Source: a virus. Taken from it: DNA of 64,000 nucleotides. The DNA lies in IMG/VR virus record IMGVR_UViG_3300022752_000015, positions 62,001-126,000 of that record; one strand, written 5' to 3'. A program made the position numbers and the translations under genes. The notes below the pieces were generated by a model. It did not search any database. It was not told where the DNA came from and saw only the letters and a program-made list of their open reading frames with translations. Of the stretch, positions 34,362 to 45,200 are shown piece by piece (the first letter of the stretch is position 1; each line of letters opens with the position of its first letter).

Positions 34362-35261
34362 TTAGCTTGACAAAAATCTATGAGATTTTTCTGTCCATAT
34401 TTCAAATATGAAACCATTTTCGGTTGCAAATTTTTGAGCAGATTGAAATTTGGCGACATTTTTGTCATGAGTAACATGGCAATTTGGTTTAAATTCTACA
34501 ATACGTTTTGTTCCGTCTTTATACTCTATTAAACAATCAATGATGTAATGTCTAATTTTTCCTTCAAATGAATATTCGATGTTGTAAGGTTCAAACGTAT
34601 AAGAAATAACATCTTCGTTTGATTCTAAATGTAGAATCGCATTTAATTCGAATAATGACCTGTAATAAACATTAGGCTTAGATGATTTCTTAGAGTTATT
34701 GAAATATCCATGAACGCGAGTGCATTTAGTCAGCAATCCATTTTTTACTCTCTCAGCTTGCTCCAAGCTTTGACGTTCTCGATTGGTTTCTTTGCCCCAA
34801 TAAGATTTCATATGCTCTGAGATTTTTTGTTTATGAGATTCTGATTTTGATTTTCCTGTTAAAGATCTGGATATTTTTTCAGATCTTTCAGGAGTATTCA
34901 TCTTTTCAATGATTGATGCTATTCTTGGATCGTCCTTCGTTAATCCCTTGCACCATCCTTGAATTTCACCATTTTCCCACATTTTTCTTCTGGTTGTGAG
35001 ACTTTTCTTGAAGGCTTCTTTGTTGTGACCCCAATTATTGTTCACTTTCGAAGCATGACCCCATACAAACTTAGAGTATCCATTCACCAATCCGTTAAAT
35101 TTTGTATCGGAACCACACCCACATTCGCACGTTGGTTTAATTCCTTTTAGCACAACTTGAATGTATAAATCTTCGCTTGAAATATCATGTTTTTTTGAAG
35201 CATGAATTCTAAGGGAATTGATGCTTTCAATTTGAAAGTCGCATTGGGGACATTTAAGCAT
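34362..35261 (-). CDS. Free-standing homing endonuclease, related to the dut-element nuclease
   Basis: A 299-residue protein. The N-terminus is a C2H2-like zinc finger (CPQCDF...LRIHASKKH), followed by a CECGCG cysteine group. WCKGLTKDDPRIAS and SEKISRSLTGKSKSESHKQK are NUMOD3-like DNA-binding segments. The nuclease core is SLFELNAIL, YIIDCLIEY and RIVEFKP (E...D...ExK). The order of parts matches the endonuclease at 12748-13674. It sits between tail tube and gp26-like genes, a typical home for mobile phage endonucleases. I chose ATG 35261 since the zinc finger begins there. Confidence 0.82.
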   Translation of the reverse strand: MLKCPQCDFQIESINSLRIHASKKHDISSEDLYIQVVLKGIKPTCECGCGSDTKFNGLVNGYSKFVWGHASKVNNNWGHNKEAFKKSLTTRRKMWENGEIQGWCKGLTKDDPRIASIIEKMNTPERSEKISRSLTGKSKSESHKQKISEHMKSYWGKETNRERQSLEQAERVKNGLLTKCTRVHGYFNNSKKSSKPNVYYRSLFELNAILHLESNEDVISYTFEPYNIEYSFEGKIRHYIIDCLIEYKDGTKRIVEFKPNCHVTHDKNVAKFQSAQKFATENGFIFEIWTEKSHRFLSS

Positions 35262-35264
35262 AAA

Positions 35265-35291
35265 ACCTCTGCAGCTTGACGCCACAGAGGT
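35265..35291 (-). promoter_or_regulatory. Hairpin enclosing the endonuclease ribosome binding site
   Basis: ACCTCTG and CAGAGGT form a 7-bp stem with a 13-base loop on the minus strand, ending 3 bases before the endonuclease ATG. The 3' arm contains AGAGG, the only Shine-Dalgarno-like sequence. The structure would hide it, as described for T4 intron endonuclease genes. The TTTT that follows also allows it to act as a terminator for the tail tube gene. Confidence 0.55.
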
Positions 35292-35329
35292 AATTATACA
35301 TCACTTTATGATTTGGTATAAGACTTTTT

Positions 35330-35818
35330 CTAGAACTGCAAAACGCAATTGTCGAAACGGAGAGTTAGTGATATTTCCGTTGGGTTTCCGTCCTCGTATG
35401 TGACCTCGTTGAAGTTAGCATCCGTGATGAATGCGCCTTTGATGTCCCAGAGTTCGATGACGGTGCCGACGGGGTCGAGCATCTTGAGTTGGATGTCACG
35501 CTTGTAGAAATCGGCGTAGCCGCTGCGACCTGAAACAGATTCGAAGTGGAGGCGGATCCATTCCATGACCTGTTGTGCGCCTGATGGCGCGATTGGGTCG
35601 TGGAGGGTGACGCCCATGGTGCTGAACGTCGTTTTGCCTGCGAGGTAGCGGGTTGAGTTGATGAACGGGACTGGGACTTCTTCTGTCGTGATTTGTGGAC
35701 GAGCCGCTGTCTTGATGATGTAGGCGTCGATGCCTTCAATCATGAGGACCCAGCGGTTCTTACGCTTTGGTTCAAACTTGTTTGGAATCATTGACGTGAC
35801 GTCAAGAGTTTCGGCCAT
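35330..35818 (-). CDS. Tail tube protein (gp19-like)
   Basis: A 162-residue protein matching contractile-tail tube subunits: KNRWVLMIEGIDAYIIKTA at about 20-38, VPFINSTRYLAGKTTFSTM, VTLHDPIAPSGAQQVMEW, and the ending GNPTEISLTLRFDNCVLQF. The subunits stack as rings inside the sheath. Gene order (sheath, then tube) is the usual one. GGAGAATTC precedes ATG 35818 as ribosome binding site. Confidence 0.94.
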   Translation of the reverse strand: MAETLDVTSMIPNKFEPKRKNRWVLMIEGIDAYIIKTAARPQITTEEVPVPFINSTRYLAGKTTFSTMGVTLHDPIAPSGAQQVMEWIRLHFESVSGRSGYADFYKRDIQLKMLDPVGTVIELWDIKGAFITDANFNEVTYEDGNPTEISLTLRFDNCVLQF

Positions 35819-35884
35819 TGTAGAATTCTCCTGCTATTGGAACTAACATAATTATTCACAAAAGATGATATAACAAAAAATATT

Positions 35885-38800
35885 TCAAATCTCGGACTGT
35901 AGACCGTTCGAGATGATGAAATCCAGTGAGACGAATTCAAGGGTCTTTGGGGGTTGGAGGTAGATTTTGCCCTTGAGCAAGTTATTTTCGACGTTTTGTC
36001 TAGATTTTAGGGGTGATTCTATGTTCACCTTGAAGGATTGGAGGCCGTTGCGGGCGCGGACGGACGACAGGTATTCTGTGATCTGTGAGGCGAAGACGGT
36101 TGACACTCTCTCTACGTTTGGTTCAAAGAGGAATTGTAGAGCAATTTGTCTGACGGCCTTGCGTACATCGATGAGCAGCCTGCGGACGGCTATTCTGTTT
36201 AGAGAAGATTCTGTCGATAGCAGCAGCGTCTTTTGACCCCAGATGACGACGCCTGACGTTTGGGCTGGGGATAGTTGTTTTATGTTTGTCGTCGCGTAGA
36301 GTGGATTTATGTTGTTGATGTACAGATTATCGATCGTGGGTTCGTCGAAGTTGATCACGGGCTGTAGGGCTGTGGTGAGACGACCTCGGGTCATGCCGGC
36401 GGGAGCGAACCATGGGGCTCCGACAGAGTCATTGAGCGAGATGGCGCCGAGGACGGCCACGGAGGGTGGAACGATTATCTCCTGATTGGGCAATTGATCA
36501 GGTGCAATTATCACGTCGGGGTAGTATGCGGCTGCATAGGATGAGTTCACACCGCGTTCTTTAAGAGCGGCAATGGTCAATGACGTTGAAGGTGCGTTGG
36601 CCTTGCCTAGAGCCGACATGGACATGGGATTTGAGCCTGAATCGTACTGTTCTATGTCCATGATATAAAGAGTGTCCATTCTTTCTTCCGCCGCCTGCAC
36701 GGCGACGTCGGTGATCACACGTTCTCTTATCCCGGGGATGGCCATGATGCCGATGTCTGCATTGACTGTGTTCTTGATGATGTCTATCGCTTTTCTGTAC
36801 GAGACCACAGCCGGACCATTCAACCCGCCTCGTGCAATGTCCTCCATGTCTCCTCTGACGGCGACGTCATTGATGGCAGCTTCATCAGAGTCGAAGATGT
36901 TGACCCCGTCGAATCCTCCTTGGAACATCACATTAAAGCTTAGATAGTCTCTGTTTTTCTTCAATAGAAGATCAGAGACGTTGATCCCTCGTGTCTTTGC
37001 GTCATCATCGACCGCAACGAAGCCACGACGAACATATTCTGCAGAGCCCCACTCGATGATTCCGCTGCTACCGGTCAACACCTTGACATTTTCTAAAGTG
37101 AATAGATTGTTACAGAACCTATCAGCATCCAGTATTCCATTTGTGGTAGAGTCGGGCGTTCCTTCATTGTCTCTCACGGAAAAGTTCAGAGTTGTCGTCG
37201 AGTGGTCAGGATAGTGAAGCGCAAAAGCGTTGAAAGATTTATTGAGATTTGAGTTTGGTAAATCGTTCGAGTCGAATGGACTTGAGTGAACGAATATAGG
37301 TCCCCAAGGCTTCTTCGTCGGGGGATCAGTGTTGTTGCCTGTTGCCTTGTTGTTTAGCCTCATTGGTAGAGGAGGAATCACGGAATTTCGCAGGTAGTAT
37401 TGATCGACCAGAGGTAGAATATCTGAGCCGCCCAACGGAGCTAGAGGAGCCGAGCCGGAAGTAACTATGTGAGAAATTCCTCTGGATCCCATTGGGATGG
37501 CCGCAGGATTCAGAGTAGCGTTATGAACCTCTTCGGATACTTCAACTCTAACGTATCTAGACTTTAAGGGATAGTTGCCTTCGATCACCATCCTTTGGTC
37601 GTCAGGGGGTCTGTCAAAATCGTAGTAGACATTTACATCTCCTATCACTTTGCAGATATAAGTGGCAGATGATGGATCCAACGTCAAGTCATTGAACGTT
37701 TCAAGCGGTTTAGAGTCTTCGTTATCTGGATCATCTATCAGTCTCACCGATAGGCTAAAAGATCCGTACTTGTATGGACTTCCTTCCGATTTTGGAAACA
37801 CATCATGAATCGTCACCTTGTAGCTGTTGGACACGTTCGCTCCTGCATCGAGCGCATGGAGCCTGAAAAGATTTTCGTGCTTTCCTAAAAGTTTTTGAGA
37901 AATTATCCAAGGTGTGGATGCATGAGTGAATCGATCTCTGAAAGATTCATAGTTTGGAACCGTCGTCGATCCAACGTTTCTAGGCAACGAAGACGTGATC
38001 AAGAAGACTGATCTCTCAGTGTCTAGTATTCTATTTGAATCTGAAACCACGTCGGCGCCAGCAGATACGACTCCCGTACCAGTCACGACAGCGTGAGAGG
38101 GGTAGATGTCCCAATGAGCTGCAAGGTAGTGACCTTTTTCTTGTATCAATGAAGCCGTGAGATTGAATACGTTCGATATGTAGTTGGTGGAGAACATATC
38201 GAAGGAAGCCGTGATGAAATTAGGAGCTGAGGTCGTGCCTTTGTGACCATTCATCAGCAGAACGAACTCCTGCGACGGCGTTTGATCTTTTCTAAGCGCG
38301 ATGGAACCCAAAGTCGTACCATGCGCCGTCGATTCATCAGCTACAAAGTTAGATAAAGGAGCTGATGAGTCATATCCTCCTCCTGATGAAGATAACCGTA
38401 AGATCACCCCCGAAGGTGCCATCAAAACGCCTCTGATGATGGGGACGGCTCCCGCCGTTATCCCATTAACGCTGCCTGTTCCTTGCAACCCAGCCGAACT
38501 GAACACGACTGAACCTGCAGACTCTGACATGAAGCATCCCAAAAAGTAAGTCCTGCCCAGAGGACCATTGAGATTTGCGTATGGATTGGACCCTAACGAG
38601 CTAGAGTTGACAGGTTGTTCTTCTCCGACGGTGAAACCTGCGTTGGTGACCTCGCCAGACGTCAGACGTTTATTTCCGTCGCCTGCTCCGAGGATGCGAA
38701 TGTAGGTGATAGAGTTTGCATTTCTCATCCACTCTGCGACCGCAAGGGGACCAAACTTTTTGCCGTCGATGGTCCCAAACTTGTCGATAAAATCAGTGAG

Positions 38801-38950
38801 AGATCCTAACGTAAAAGGAACGAAAGCGGGACCGTTATTTGAAGTTCCAATGACGCCAGCCGAAAGACCACTCGGTTGGGTCTTGACAGGACCAATCGTC
38901 CCGATCTCTTGTGCTGATATTCCTGCGCTTGAAAATTCGAATTTAGCCAT
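35885..38950 (-). CDS. Tail sheath protein, paralogue 1
   Basis: A 1021-residue contractile sheath subunit. The N-terminus SAGISAQEIGTIGPV and SAGVIGTSNNGPAFVPFTLG, and the C-terminus AVRRLLIDVRKAVRQIA and KTLEFVSLDFIISNGL, are the conserved inner-core parts that link subunits. The central 600 residues are beta-rich insertions forming the outer domains. It is larger than T4 gp18 (659 residues). It is closest to paralogue 2 in the ends and middle, and directly precedes the tail tube gene. Confidence 0.94.
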   Translation of the reverse strand: MAKFEFSSAGISAQEIGTIGPVKTQPSGLSAGVIGTSNNGPAFVPFTLGSLTDFIDKFGTIDGKKFGPLAVAEWMRNANSITYIRILGAGDGNKRLTSGEVTNAGFTVGEEQPVNSSSLGSNPYANLNGPLGRTYFLGCFMSESAGSVVFSSAGLQGTGSVNGITAGAVPIIRGVLMAPSGVILRLSSSGGGYDSSAPLSNFVADESTAHGTTLGSIALRKDQTPSQEFVLLMNGHKGTTSAPNFITASFDMFSTNYISNVFNLTASLIQEKGHYLAAHWDIYPSHAVVTGTGVVSAGADVVSDSNRILDTERSVFLITSSLPRNVGSTTVPNYESFRDRFTHASTPWIISQKLLGKHENLFRLHALDAGANVSNSYKVTIHDVFPKSEGSPYKYGSFSLSVRLIDDPDNEDSKPLETFNDLTLDPSSATYICKVIGDVNVYYDFDRPPDDQRMVIEGNYPLKSRYVRVEVSEEVHNATLNPAAIPMGSRGISHIVTSGSAPLAPLGGSDILPLVDQYYLRNSVIPPLPMRLNNKATGNNTDPPTKKPWGPIFVHSSPFDSNDLPNSNLNKSFNAFALHYPDHSTTTLNFSVRDNEGTPDSTTNGILDADRFCNNLFTLENVKVLTGSSGIIEWGSAEYVRRGFVAVDDDAKTRGINVSDLLLKKNRDYLSFNVMFQGGFDGVNIFDSDEAAINDVAVRGDMEDIARGGLNGPAVVSYRKAIDIIKNTVNADIGIMAIPGIRERVITDVAVQAAEERMDTLYIMDIEQYDSGSNPMSMSALGKANAPSTSLTIAALKERGVNSSYAAAYYPDVIIAPDQLPNQEIIVPPSVAVLGAISLNDSVGAPWFAPAGMTRGRLTTALQPVINFDEPTIDNLYINNINPLYATTNIKQLSPAQTSGVVIWGQKTLLLSTESSLNRIAVRRLLIDVRKAVRQIALQFLFEPNVERVSTVFASQITEYLSSVRARNGLQSFKVNIESPLKSRQNVENNLLKGKIYLQPPKTLEFVSLDFIISNGLQSEI

Positions 38951-38989
38951 CTATATCGCTCTACGTTCCATAACTATAATCCTGCTTCA

Positions 38990-39023
38990 GACATCTGACA
39001 TGTAAGAATCATCATCAGATGTC
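38990..39023 (-). other. Inverted repeat in the leader of sheath paralogue 1
   Basis: GACATCTGA (38990-38998) and TCAGATGTC (39015-39023) form a perfect 9-bp stem around a 16-base loop, upstream of the sheath 1 start and downstream of the terminator of sheath 2. It may be an operator or an mRNA 5' structure; no further evidence. Confidence 0.4.
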
Positions 39024-39094
39024 ATGGGAATATTTTGCAATATGTCCTTGATTGTTTTACCACGTGCAATTGTTGACATTAATTAATGCCCTCG

Positions 39095-39130
39095 ACAAAA
39101 AAGAAACCGCCCCGTTAAAAGAGGCGGTTC
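39095..39130 (-). terminator. Rho-independent terminator after sheath paralogue 2
   Basis: On the minus strand AACCGCC and GGCGGTT form a GC-rich 7-bp stem with an 11-base loop, followed by TTTC and six T residues. It lies about 23 bases past the stop at 39153. It implies that sheath 1 and the tube have a separate promoter in 38951-39095. Confidence 0.85.
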
Positions 39131-39152
39131 CTGTCTGTTTTGACAGAGGTTA

Positions 39153-42100
39153 TCAGGTCACTGACTGCAGGTTATTTGCAACGACGAAGTCGAGTGAGAC
39201 GAATTCGATTGTCTTTGTTGGCTGCAGGAATATCTTACCTCTGACCGTGTTGTTCTCGACGTCGGCCTGTGTGGTCGTAGAAGAATCGATGATGACTCTG
39301 AAACGATCGAGACCGGCGAGGGCTTGGATTCTCTGAAGTCTTGGCGTGACAGCCGCAGAGAATCTTGCGAGGGTTGCTTCGCGGTTGGGTTCGAAGATGA
39401 TCGTCTGAGCAATCTCGCGAACCTGACGACGAACGTCGATGAGGAGACGGCGGACGTTGATTCTGTCAAGGGCAGAAGCAGCTTGCAGCATCGTCTTTTG
39501 ACCCCAAACAACCACTCCTCCGCGAGGGTTCAATCCGCCTTGTGCATTTACAATTTGAGCGTACAAGGGGTTGATGTCCTCATCATAAAGCGCATCCAAG
39601 TCCTGATCCTTGAGCTGTATGCTTGTCTCAAGTGTCGTGGGTAGAGCGCCGCGGGTCTGACCTGCTGGGGCGAACCAAGGATATCCTAATGAGTCATTCA
39701 AGGCTAGAGCTCCGAGGACCACAACCGAAGGTGGAACGACCACTGTGTTCGATTGTTTTGAAGGATCTCTCATTAGAACGTCAGGGAAGTAAGCTGCCGC
39801 GAAGGACGTGTTGAGGTTACGCGCCTTATGCTGTAGGATCGTTTCCGTGACTGAAGGTTTGACTACTCCTGTGATATCGATCAGGTTTCCGTCCTTGTCT
39901 ACCTGCTCCATGTCCATGATGTATAGAGCGTCAAAACGTTCTTCAGTCGCCGCGATGGCAGCATCAGTGACGACAGGCGTTCTGATGCCTGGTATCGCAA
40001 GGAGTTGAATGTCTACATTGGTAGTGTTCTTCATGACCTCAAGGGCCTTGAGATAAGCTGATACGTTGGGGCCCTTTTCGCGACCGCGATCAGCATCATT
40101 CATGTCTGCTGTGACAGCAGCATTGTTGATCTGGTGCTCATCTTCATCAAAGATATTGACACCATCAAATCCACCCTGCATGATCAAAGAGAACTTGAGG
40201 AATCTTCTGTTCAATGAGAATGATAGATCATCTACCTTCACAGCCCTTGTTTTGTTGCCACTGTCAGGTTGGATGTCACCATTTCTGACATAGGTTGCAT
40301 ACTTCCAATCATCTGCCTGTTCCACGGTGCCGTTCGAGCCTGTCTTGATCTGCACATGCTCTAGAGAGAACAAGTTGTTGCAGAACTTGTCAGAATCGAC
40401 GATTCCATTCTCGGCAGTTGCTGCTGCTCCTGCGTTGTCTCCAACGACAAAGTTCATGAATGCCGTTGAGAAGCCGGGGAAGTACTGAGTAAAGCTGTTG
40501 AAAGATTTATCTGGCGTTACATTGCTATTTTGATCATTCACGTCTACGACGTGTTCAAACTTTGCTCCCCAGTAATATCTAGCGTTTTCTTGTGCCTGCG
40601 CTCCGACGCCATCAAAGATGTTTTTTCTGAATGGAAGAGGTGGTTCAACCACATTGCGAATCAAAGTACCTGTGATAAGAGCTGCGTCGTCGACAGTGAA
40701 GGTTGCTGAACCTGATGTCATGAGATGAGCGATGCCTCTGAAACCCATCGGCAAGGCTGTCGCGTCAACAGCCAGATCGATCACTTCATCTGACACTTCA
40801 ACTCTGACATATCTTGATCGCAACGTATAGTTGCCTTCAATCACTAGCTTTTGGCTTGCATCATCTCTATCAAAGTCATAATATGCGTTTATGTCTCCCA
40901 TCACCTTCCCGATGTAACGATCGGAAGATGGATCAAGGTTGACTCCGTTGAAGCTCTCTAACACCTTCGGTTCAATGTCTGTGTCATCCATGCGACGTAG
41001 AACTACGTTGAATGAACCGTACTTGTAATTGGCTGCATTTGAAGGAGTGATGTTGGCAATTCCAATCTTGACCTTGTTAGAGATGTTGGCTCCAGAGTCT
41101 AGAGCATGGAATCTGAACAAGTTAACTGGCTTTCCACCAAATTTTTGAGAGATAATCCAAGGAGTCTTAGCGTTAGAGAATCTATCACGGAAAGATTCAT
41201 AATTGGGTACAGTCTGCGATCCTGAATTTCTTGTCAAGGATGAAGTTAACAAGAAGACAGAATTCTCCGTACCAAGAACGTGCGATTGATTTGTACCTGC
41301 AGTCGGAGACAGATAACCAGAAGCTATTGGTAAGAATCCAGTTCCTGTAATGACAGCCAACGAAGGGTGTATATCCCAACTTGCGGCAAGATAATGGCCA
41401 GCTTGCTGTATCTTGTAAGGATCTGTGTTGAAAACCTTAGATATGTGATTCGCTGAATTGACGTCAAAAGACGCTGTCAAAACGTTAGGATAAGCAACGT
41501 CTGTTCCTTTATGTCCGTAAAGCAACATCGTGAACTCTTGCTTGGAAGGTGAAAGAACGATGGTTCCTACTGAAGCTCCAAACAGGTTTGCGGGTTTTGC
41601 AGGTGTTGTAGAACCAGGAGCAAGGGATGTAACATAACTTGCCGACAAACGCAGGACGACTCCTGAAGGAGCCATCAACACGCCTCTGACGATTGGAACT
41701 GAAGCTGTCAAGCTAGAAGGAGAGTTGACTCTTTTTGCTCCTTGCAACCCAGCATCACTTAAGAAAGTTGATCCTGCCGACTCCGACATGAAACATCCTA
41801 AGAAGTATGTTCTGCCTAGTTCCCCGTGTGAAACTGCATATGGATTTGGTGATAAAGTTCCGTCTTCTGCAGGTTGTTCTTCGCCTACGACGAATCCTGC
41901 ATTATTAACTTCACCAGCCGTCATTCCTGTTTTAAGACGTTGCTTTCCATCGCCAACGCCTAAGACTCTAAGGTAAGTCACTGAGGTTGAACGGCTTAAC
42001 CATTCAGAAACAGCTATCGGTCCAAACTTCTTAGAATCGCTCTCACCGAACTTCGCAAAGAAGTCTTTAAGCGTTCCATAAGTAAGTGGTACGAATGCTG

Positions 42101-42221
42101 GTCCTTTTAACGATGTGCCGATGACCCCCGCGGGGACCCCCGTCGGTCCTGTTTCGACGGGGCCCGTTAGGTCTATTTCTCTTGTTGTTACTCCTGCGCT
42201 TCCAAATTTGAGCTGTGCCAT
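39153..42221 (-). CDS. Tail sheath protein, paralogue 2
   Basis: A 1022-residue sheath subunit. It shares with paralogue 1 the start SAGVTTREIDLTGPVETGPT and AGVIGTSLKGPAFVPLTYG, the middle MQGGFDGVNIFDEDEHQINN and PGIRTPVVTDAAI, and the end INVRRLLIDVRRQVREIA plus KTIEFVSLDFVVANNL. A strong terminator follows, so its transcript ends here. ATG 42221 has a GGAGCGATATAA-type leader. Confidence 0.94.
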   Translation of the reverse strand: MAQLKFGSAGVTTREIDLTGPVETGPTGVPAGVIGTSLKGPAFVPLTYGTLKDFFAKFGESDSKKFGPIAVSEWLSRSTSVTYLRVLGVGDGKQRLKTGMTAGEVNNAGFVVGEEQPAEDGTLSPNPYAVSHGELGRTYFLGCFMSESAGSTFLSDAGLQGAKRVNSPSSLTASVPIVRGVLMAPSGVVLRLSASYVTSLAPGSTTPAKPANLFGASVGTIVLSPSKQEFTMLLYGHKGTDVAYPNVLTASFDVNSANHISKVFNTDPYKIQQAGHYLAASWDIHPSLAVITGTGFLPIASGYLSPTAGTNQSHVLGTENSVFLLTSSLTRNSGSQTVPNYESFRDRFSNAKTPWIISQKFGGKPVNLFRFHALDSGANISNKVKIGIANITPSNAANYKYGSFNVVLRRMDDTDIEPKVLESFNGVNLDPSSDRYIGKVMGDINAYYDFDRDDASQKLVIEGNYTLRSRYVRVEVSDEVIDLAVDATALPMGFRGIAHLMTSGSATFTVDDAALITGTLIRNVVEPPLPFRKNIFDGVGAQAQENARYYWGAKFEHVVDVNDQNSNVTPDKSFNSFTQYFPGFSTAFMNFVVGDNAGAAATAENGIVDSDKFCNNLFSLEHVQIKTGSNGTVEQADDWKYATYVRNGDIQPDSGNKTRAVKVDDLSFSLNRRFLKFSLIMQGGFDGVNIFDEDEHQINNAAVTADMNDADRGREKGPNVSAYLKALEVMKNTTNVDIQLLAIPGIRTPVVTDAAIAATEERFDALYIMDMEQVDKDGNLIDITGVVKPSVTETILQHKARNLNTSFAAAYFPDVLMRDPSKQSNTVVVPPSVVVLGALALNDSLGYPWFAPAGQTRGALPTTLETSIQLKDQDLDALYDEDINPLYAQIVNAQGGLNPRGGVVVWGQKTMLQAASALDRINVRRLLIDVRRQVREIAQTIIFEPNREATLARFSAAVTPRLQRIQALAGLDRFRVIIDSSTTTQADVENNTVRGKIFLQPTKTIEFVSLDFVVANNLQSVT

Positions 42222-42273
42222 TTATATCGCTCCTACGCTTTGCATGATAAGTATAAGATTCCCGACGTTTGCA

Positions 42274-45200
42274 TCAGACAAATTCGACGCCGGCGTTTGT
42301 TACGATGAAATCGATTGCAATAAATTCAATTGCTCTCGTTGGGACGACGACGATTCGACCATTCAAACGATTGAGATCGATGTCCTCTTGTGTGTTATTA
42401 GTCTCATTCATGATGACCTGATAAGCCTCAATGCCTGCCTGGGTCTGAATAAGGCTGAGTTGAAGAATTGCATCAGCCACAAACTTATTTCTGACGGCTG
42501 GTGTGTTCTGTTCGAATATGATTCTGTTAGCTATGTTGATGATTAATCTCTTAACCTCTAAGAGCAAACGTCTCACATTGACTCTATCAAGAGCAGACTT
42601 TCTTATTTGTAATGTCTTTTGTCCATAGATAACGAATCCCAATCTTGGGAATGTCGCTATAGGATTGATTCTAGCATCATATAGACGATCTCTATCCGAG
42701 ACGTTCAATCTGACCTCTACGTTGTTCACGAAATCAAGCGCGGCTCGGTTGAATCCTGCAGGCGCAAACCAAGGATATGCAATAAAGTCGTTGAACCCTA
42801 ATGCACCGAGAGCTGCAACAGATGCAGGAACTTTCACGTATCTGCTGTTCGTCGTGTCGTTGACGTAGACGTTGGGGAAGTAGGTCGCGACGTAGTTGTT
42901 ATCGAACGTTCTTTCTTCGAAGATAGCTGCTGTATTTTCGATGTTGATTCTGTTCGTAGAATCATCATAGATTCTATCACTGTTGTCATCATAGTTTGGT
43001 ATGTCCATGACGTACATGGCCAGCCCATAATCTCTTACTTTCTTTGCTGTATAATTAGTGAGGTAATCCTCACGAATACCTGGCAGAGCAAGTAGATTTA
43101 CGTTAACCTGTAGAGGATCGGTCATTACATCGATTGCTGTGACGTAAGAACTAACTGCGTTGTTATCAACTCCAGTTCCAGCCACGTTAGAAGTGAGACC
43201 CGGTGATGTGTATGTGGTCGAAGCTGCTCCCTTAGGTGTCTCAAACGAAGTTGCTTTATCATTCATTCGGCGAGCTGCTGGATCTAGGATATTCAAACCG
43301 TCGAATCCGCCGTACATGAATGTTGAGAACTTAGCAAACGTTGAGAATCTATTGAATTGATAAGGTTCACCATTAGACAACAAGCTTGCAAGAGTAATTC
43401 TGTTTCCAAATCCTGAATCATTTATGACATAAGTTGATGGATCGACTTTGCCGTTTCTGATGTAAGCAGCTTCTCTCATATGAGATCTGATCGTACCTGT
43501 TAACTCAGAGATAGCTCCGTTAGCGAATGCTACCTTAGAGAGGCTGAACTTATTGTTGTTAAACGTGTCTGCACCAGAACCTGTCACTAAAACGTCGAGT
43601 TTTTTAATACCCATGAACTTTGTGAAGTTTTCAATGAGAACGTTCTTTTCTTCGTTCAAATTGTTATTAAGCGGGTCGGTGTTTCTTTCAAACTTTACAC
43701 CCCAGTAGTAGGCTGGATTTGCTGACTCAAGAGGACCTGGTTCACCACTCCAGTTAGCAGTTGTGCTAACTGCTCCTCTTGTTACTTTGTATCTGTAAGG
43801 TACAGGAGGAAGTATAGATCCTGATAACATTGATGCGCTATTATTATCGTTAAAAGCCCCTCCTATTCTTATTCTTGATGACGTTGGCGCTGCATCGTTG
43901 AGGCTATCATTCGTCTTTAGGACCTCAAATCCTCTGAATCCGAACGGAAGAGATTTTGCGGGAACCTTTTTTTCTTCAACGGCAGTTGACATCACTACTC
44001 TGACGTACTTGGAAACATTCTGATATTTTCCAGTAGTCACGATACGTCTCTCGACAAGTATGTCTTGATCGAAATCATAAGTTACTTTGCGGTCGCCAAC
44101 TAGTTTTGCAACGTAATTGTCTGCATCAGGATCCAAAGAACAATTTACAAATTCTTCTATTATTACTGGATTTACGTCCGTATCATTGAAATCACGAATT
44201 TGTAAATTGAACGTTCCGTATTCATAAGCATCATTTTCAGAAACCTTCAGATTACTTATTGAAACCTTGTAAAGGCTGTTTGCATATTCTCCATCGTCGA
44301 TAGACTCTATAGAGAACAAATCATATTCAGACGTTCCGAATGGTTGCGAGATGAAGTAAGGAGTGCGAGGAGCTGTAAATCTTGTGTCGAATGAACCATA
44401 TGCTCCGCTGAAGTAAAGAGTAGTGTCACCAGAAGTATTGCTCCTAAGGCTTGACCCCGACAAGATGGCAACAGCGTCATTATCTATGACGGAAGCGACT
44501 TCATCATCAACCGCAAAATCAGCATATAATAAATGCTGATATTGAGCAAATTTTTCAGGATCTTTGTTCAACACTTTTCCGAAATAATCAGCGCTTGTTG
44601 GATTAAGCGATGCCGTGTAGATTTTCAATCCTGCTTTTCCATCGTCATAAGAAAACGTTGATCCTAAAGTGGAGGAAATAACAAGCTTTACTTTCCCACT
44701 TTTCACGGCACCGACGTCGTCTATAGCAACCGGACTGTTGAACGTAGTTCCTACGTTTTCGTCTCCATCTAAAATAAGCATTCTAGCACCAGATGCCATG
44801 AGAACGACTCCGCGGACCAACGATACGTTACTAGACTGAGTTCTCGAATCGTTGTCCGTGAACATCGGCATACCTTTTGGTTCTTCGCTAGAATCTATCG
44901 TGTGATCTGCTACTATAAATTGCACGCCACCGACAGTTCTAGAATAGAGATCTACTGTAGAGTCGGTCTTTATACCGATCGTCTTAAATCCAGCATTCTT
45001 TACCTTGCCAGTTACAAGAGTCGTTTGAACGTCACTTAAAGAGCGATTGGAACCTCCTCCGAGGACACGCATGTACGTCAACGCTGTTCTATTTTTCAAA
45101 AACTCATTGACAGCATAAGGACCAAACTTTTTTGGATCTAGATCGCCAAAAATGCTTGCAAATTCATTAAAGTTAGAAACAGTAACTGGTACGAAAGCTG

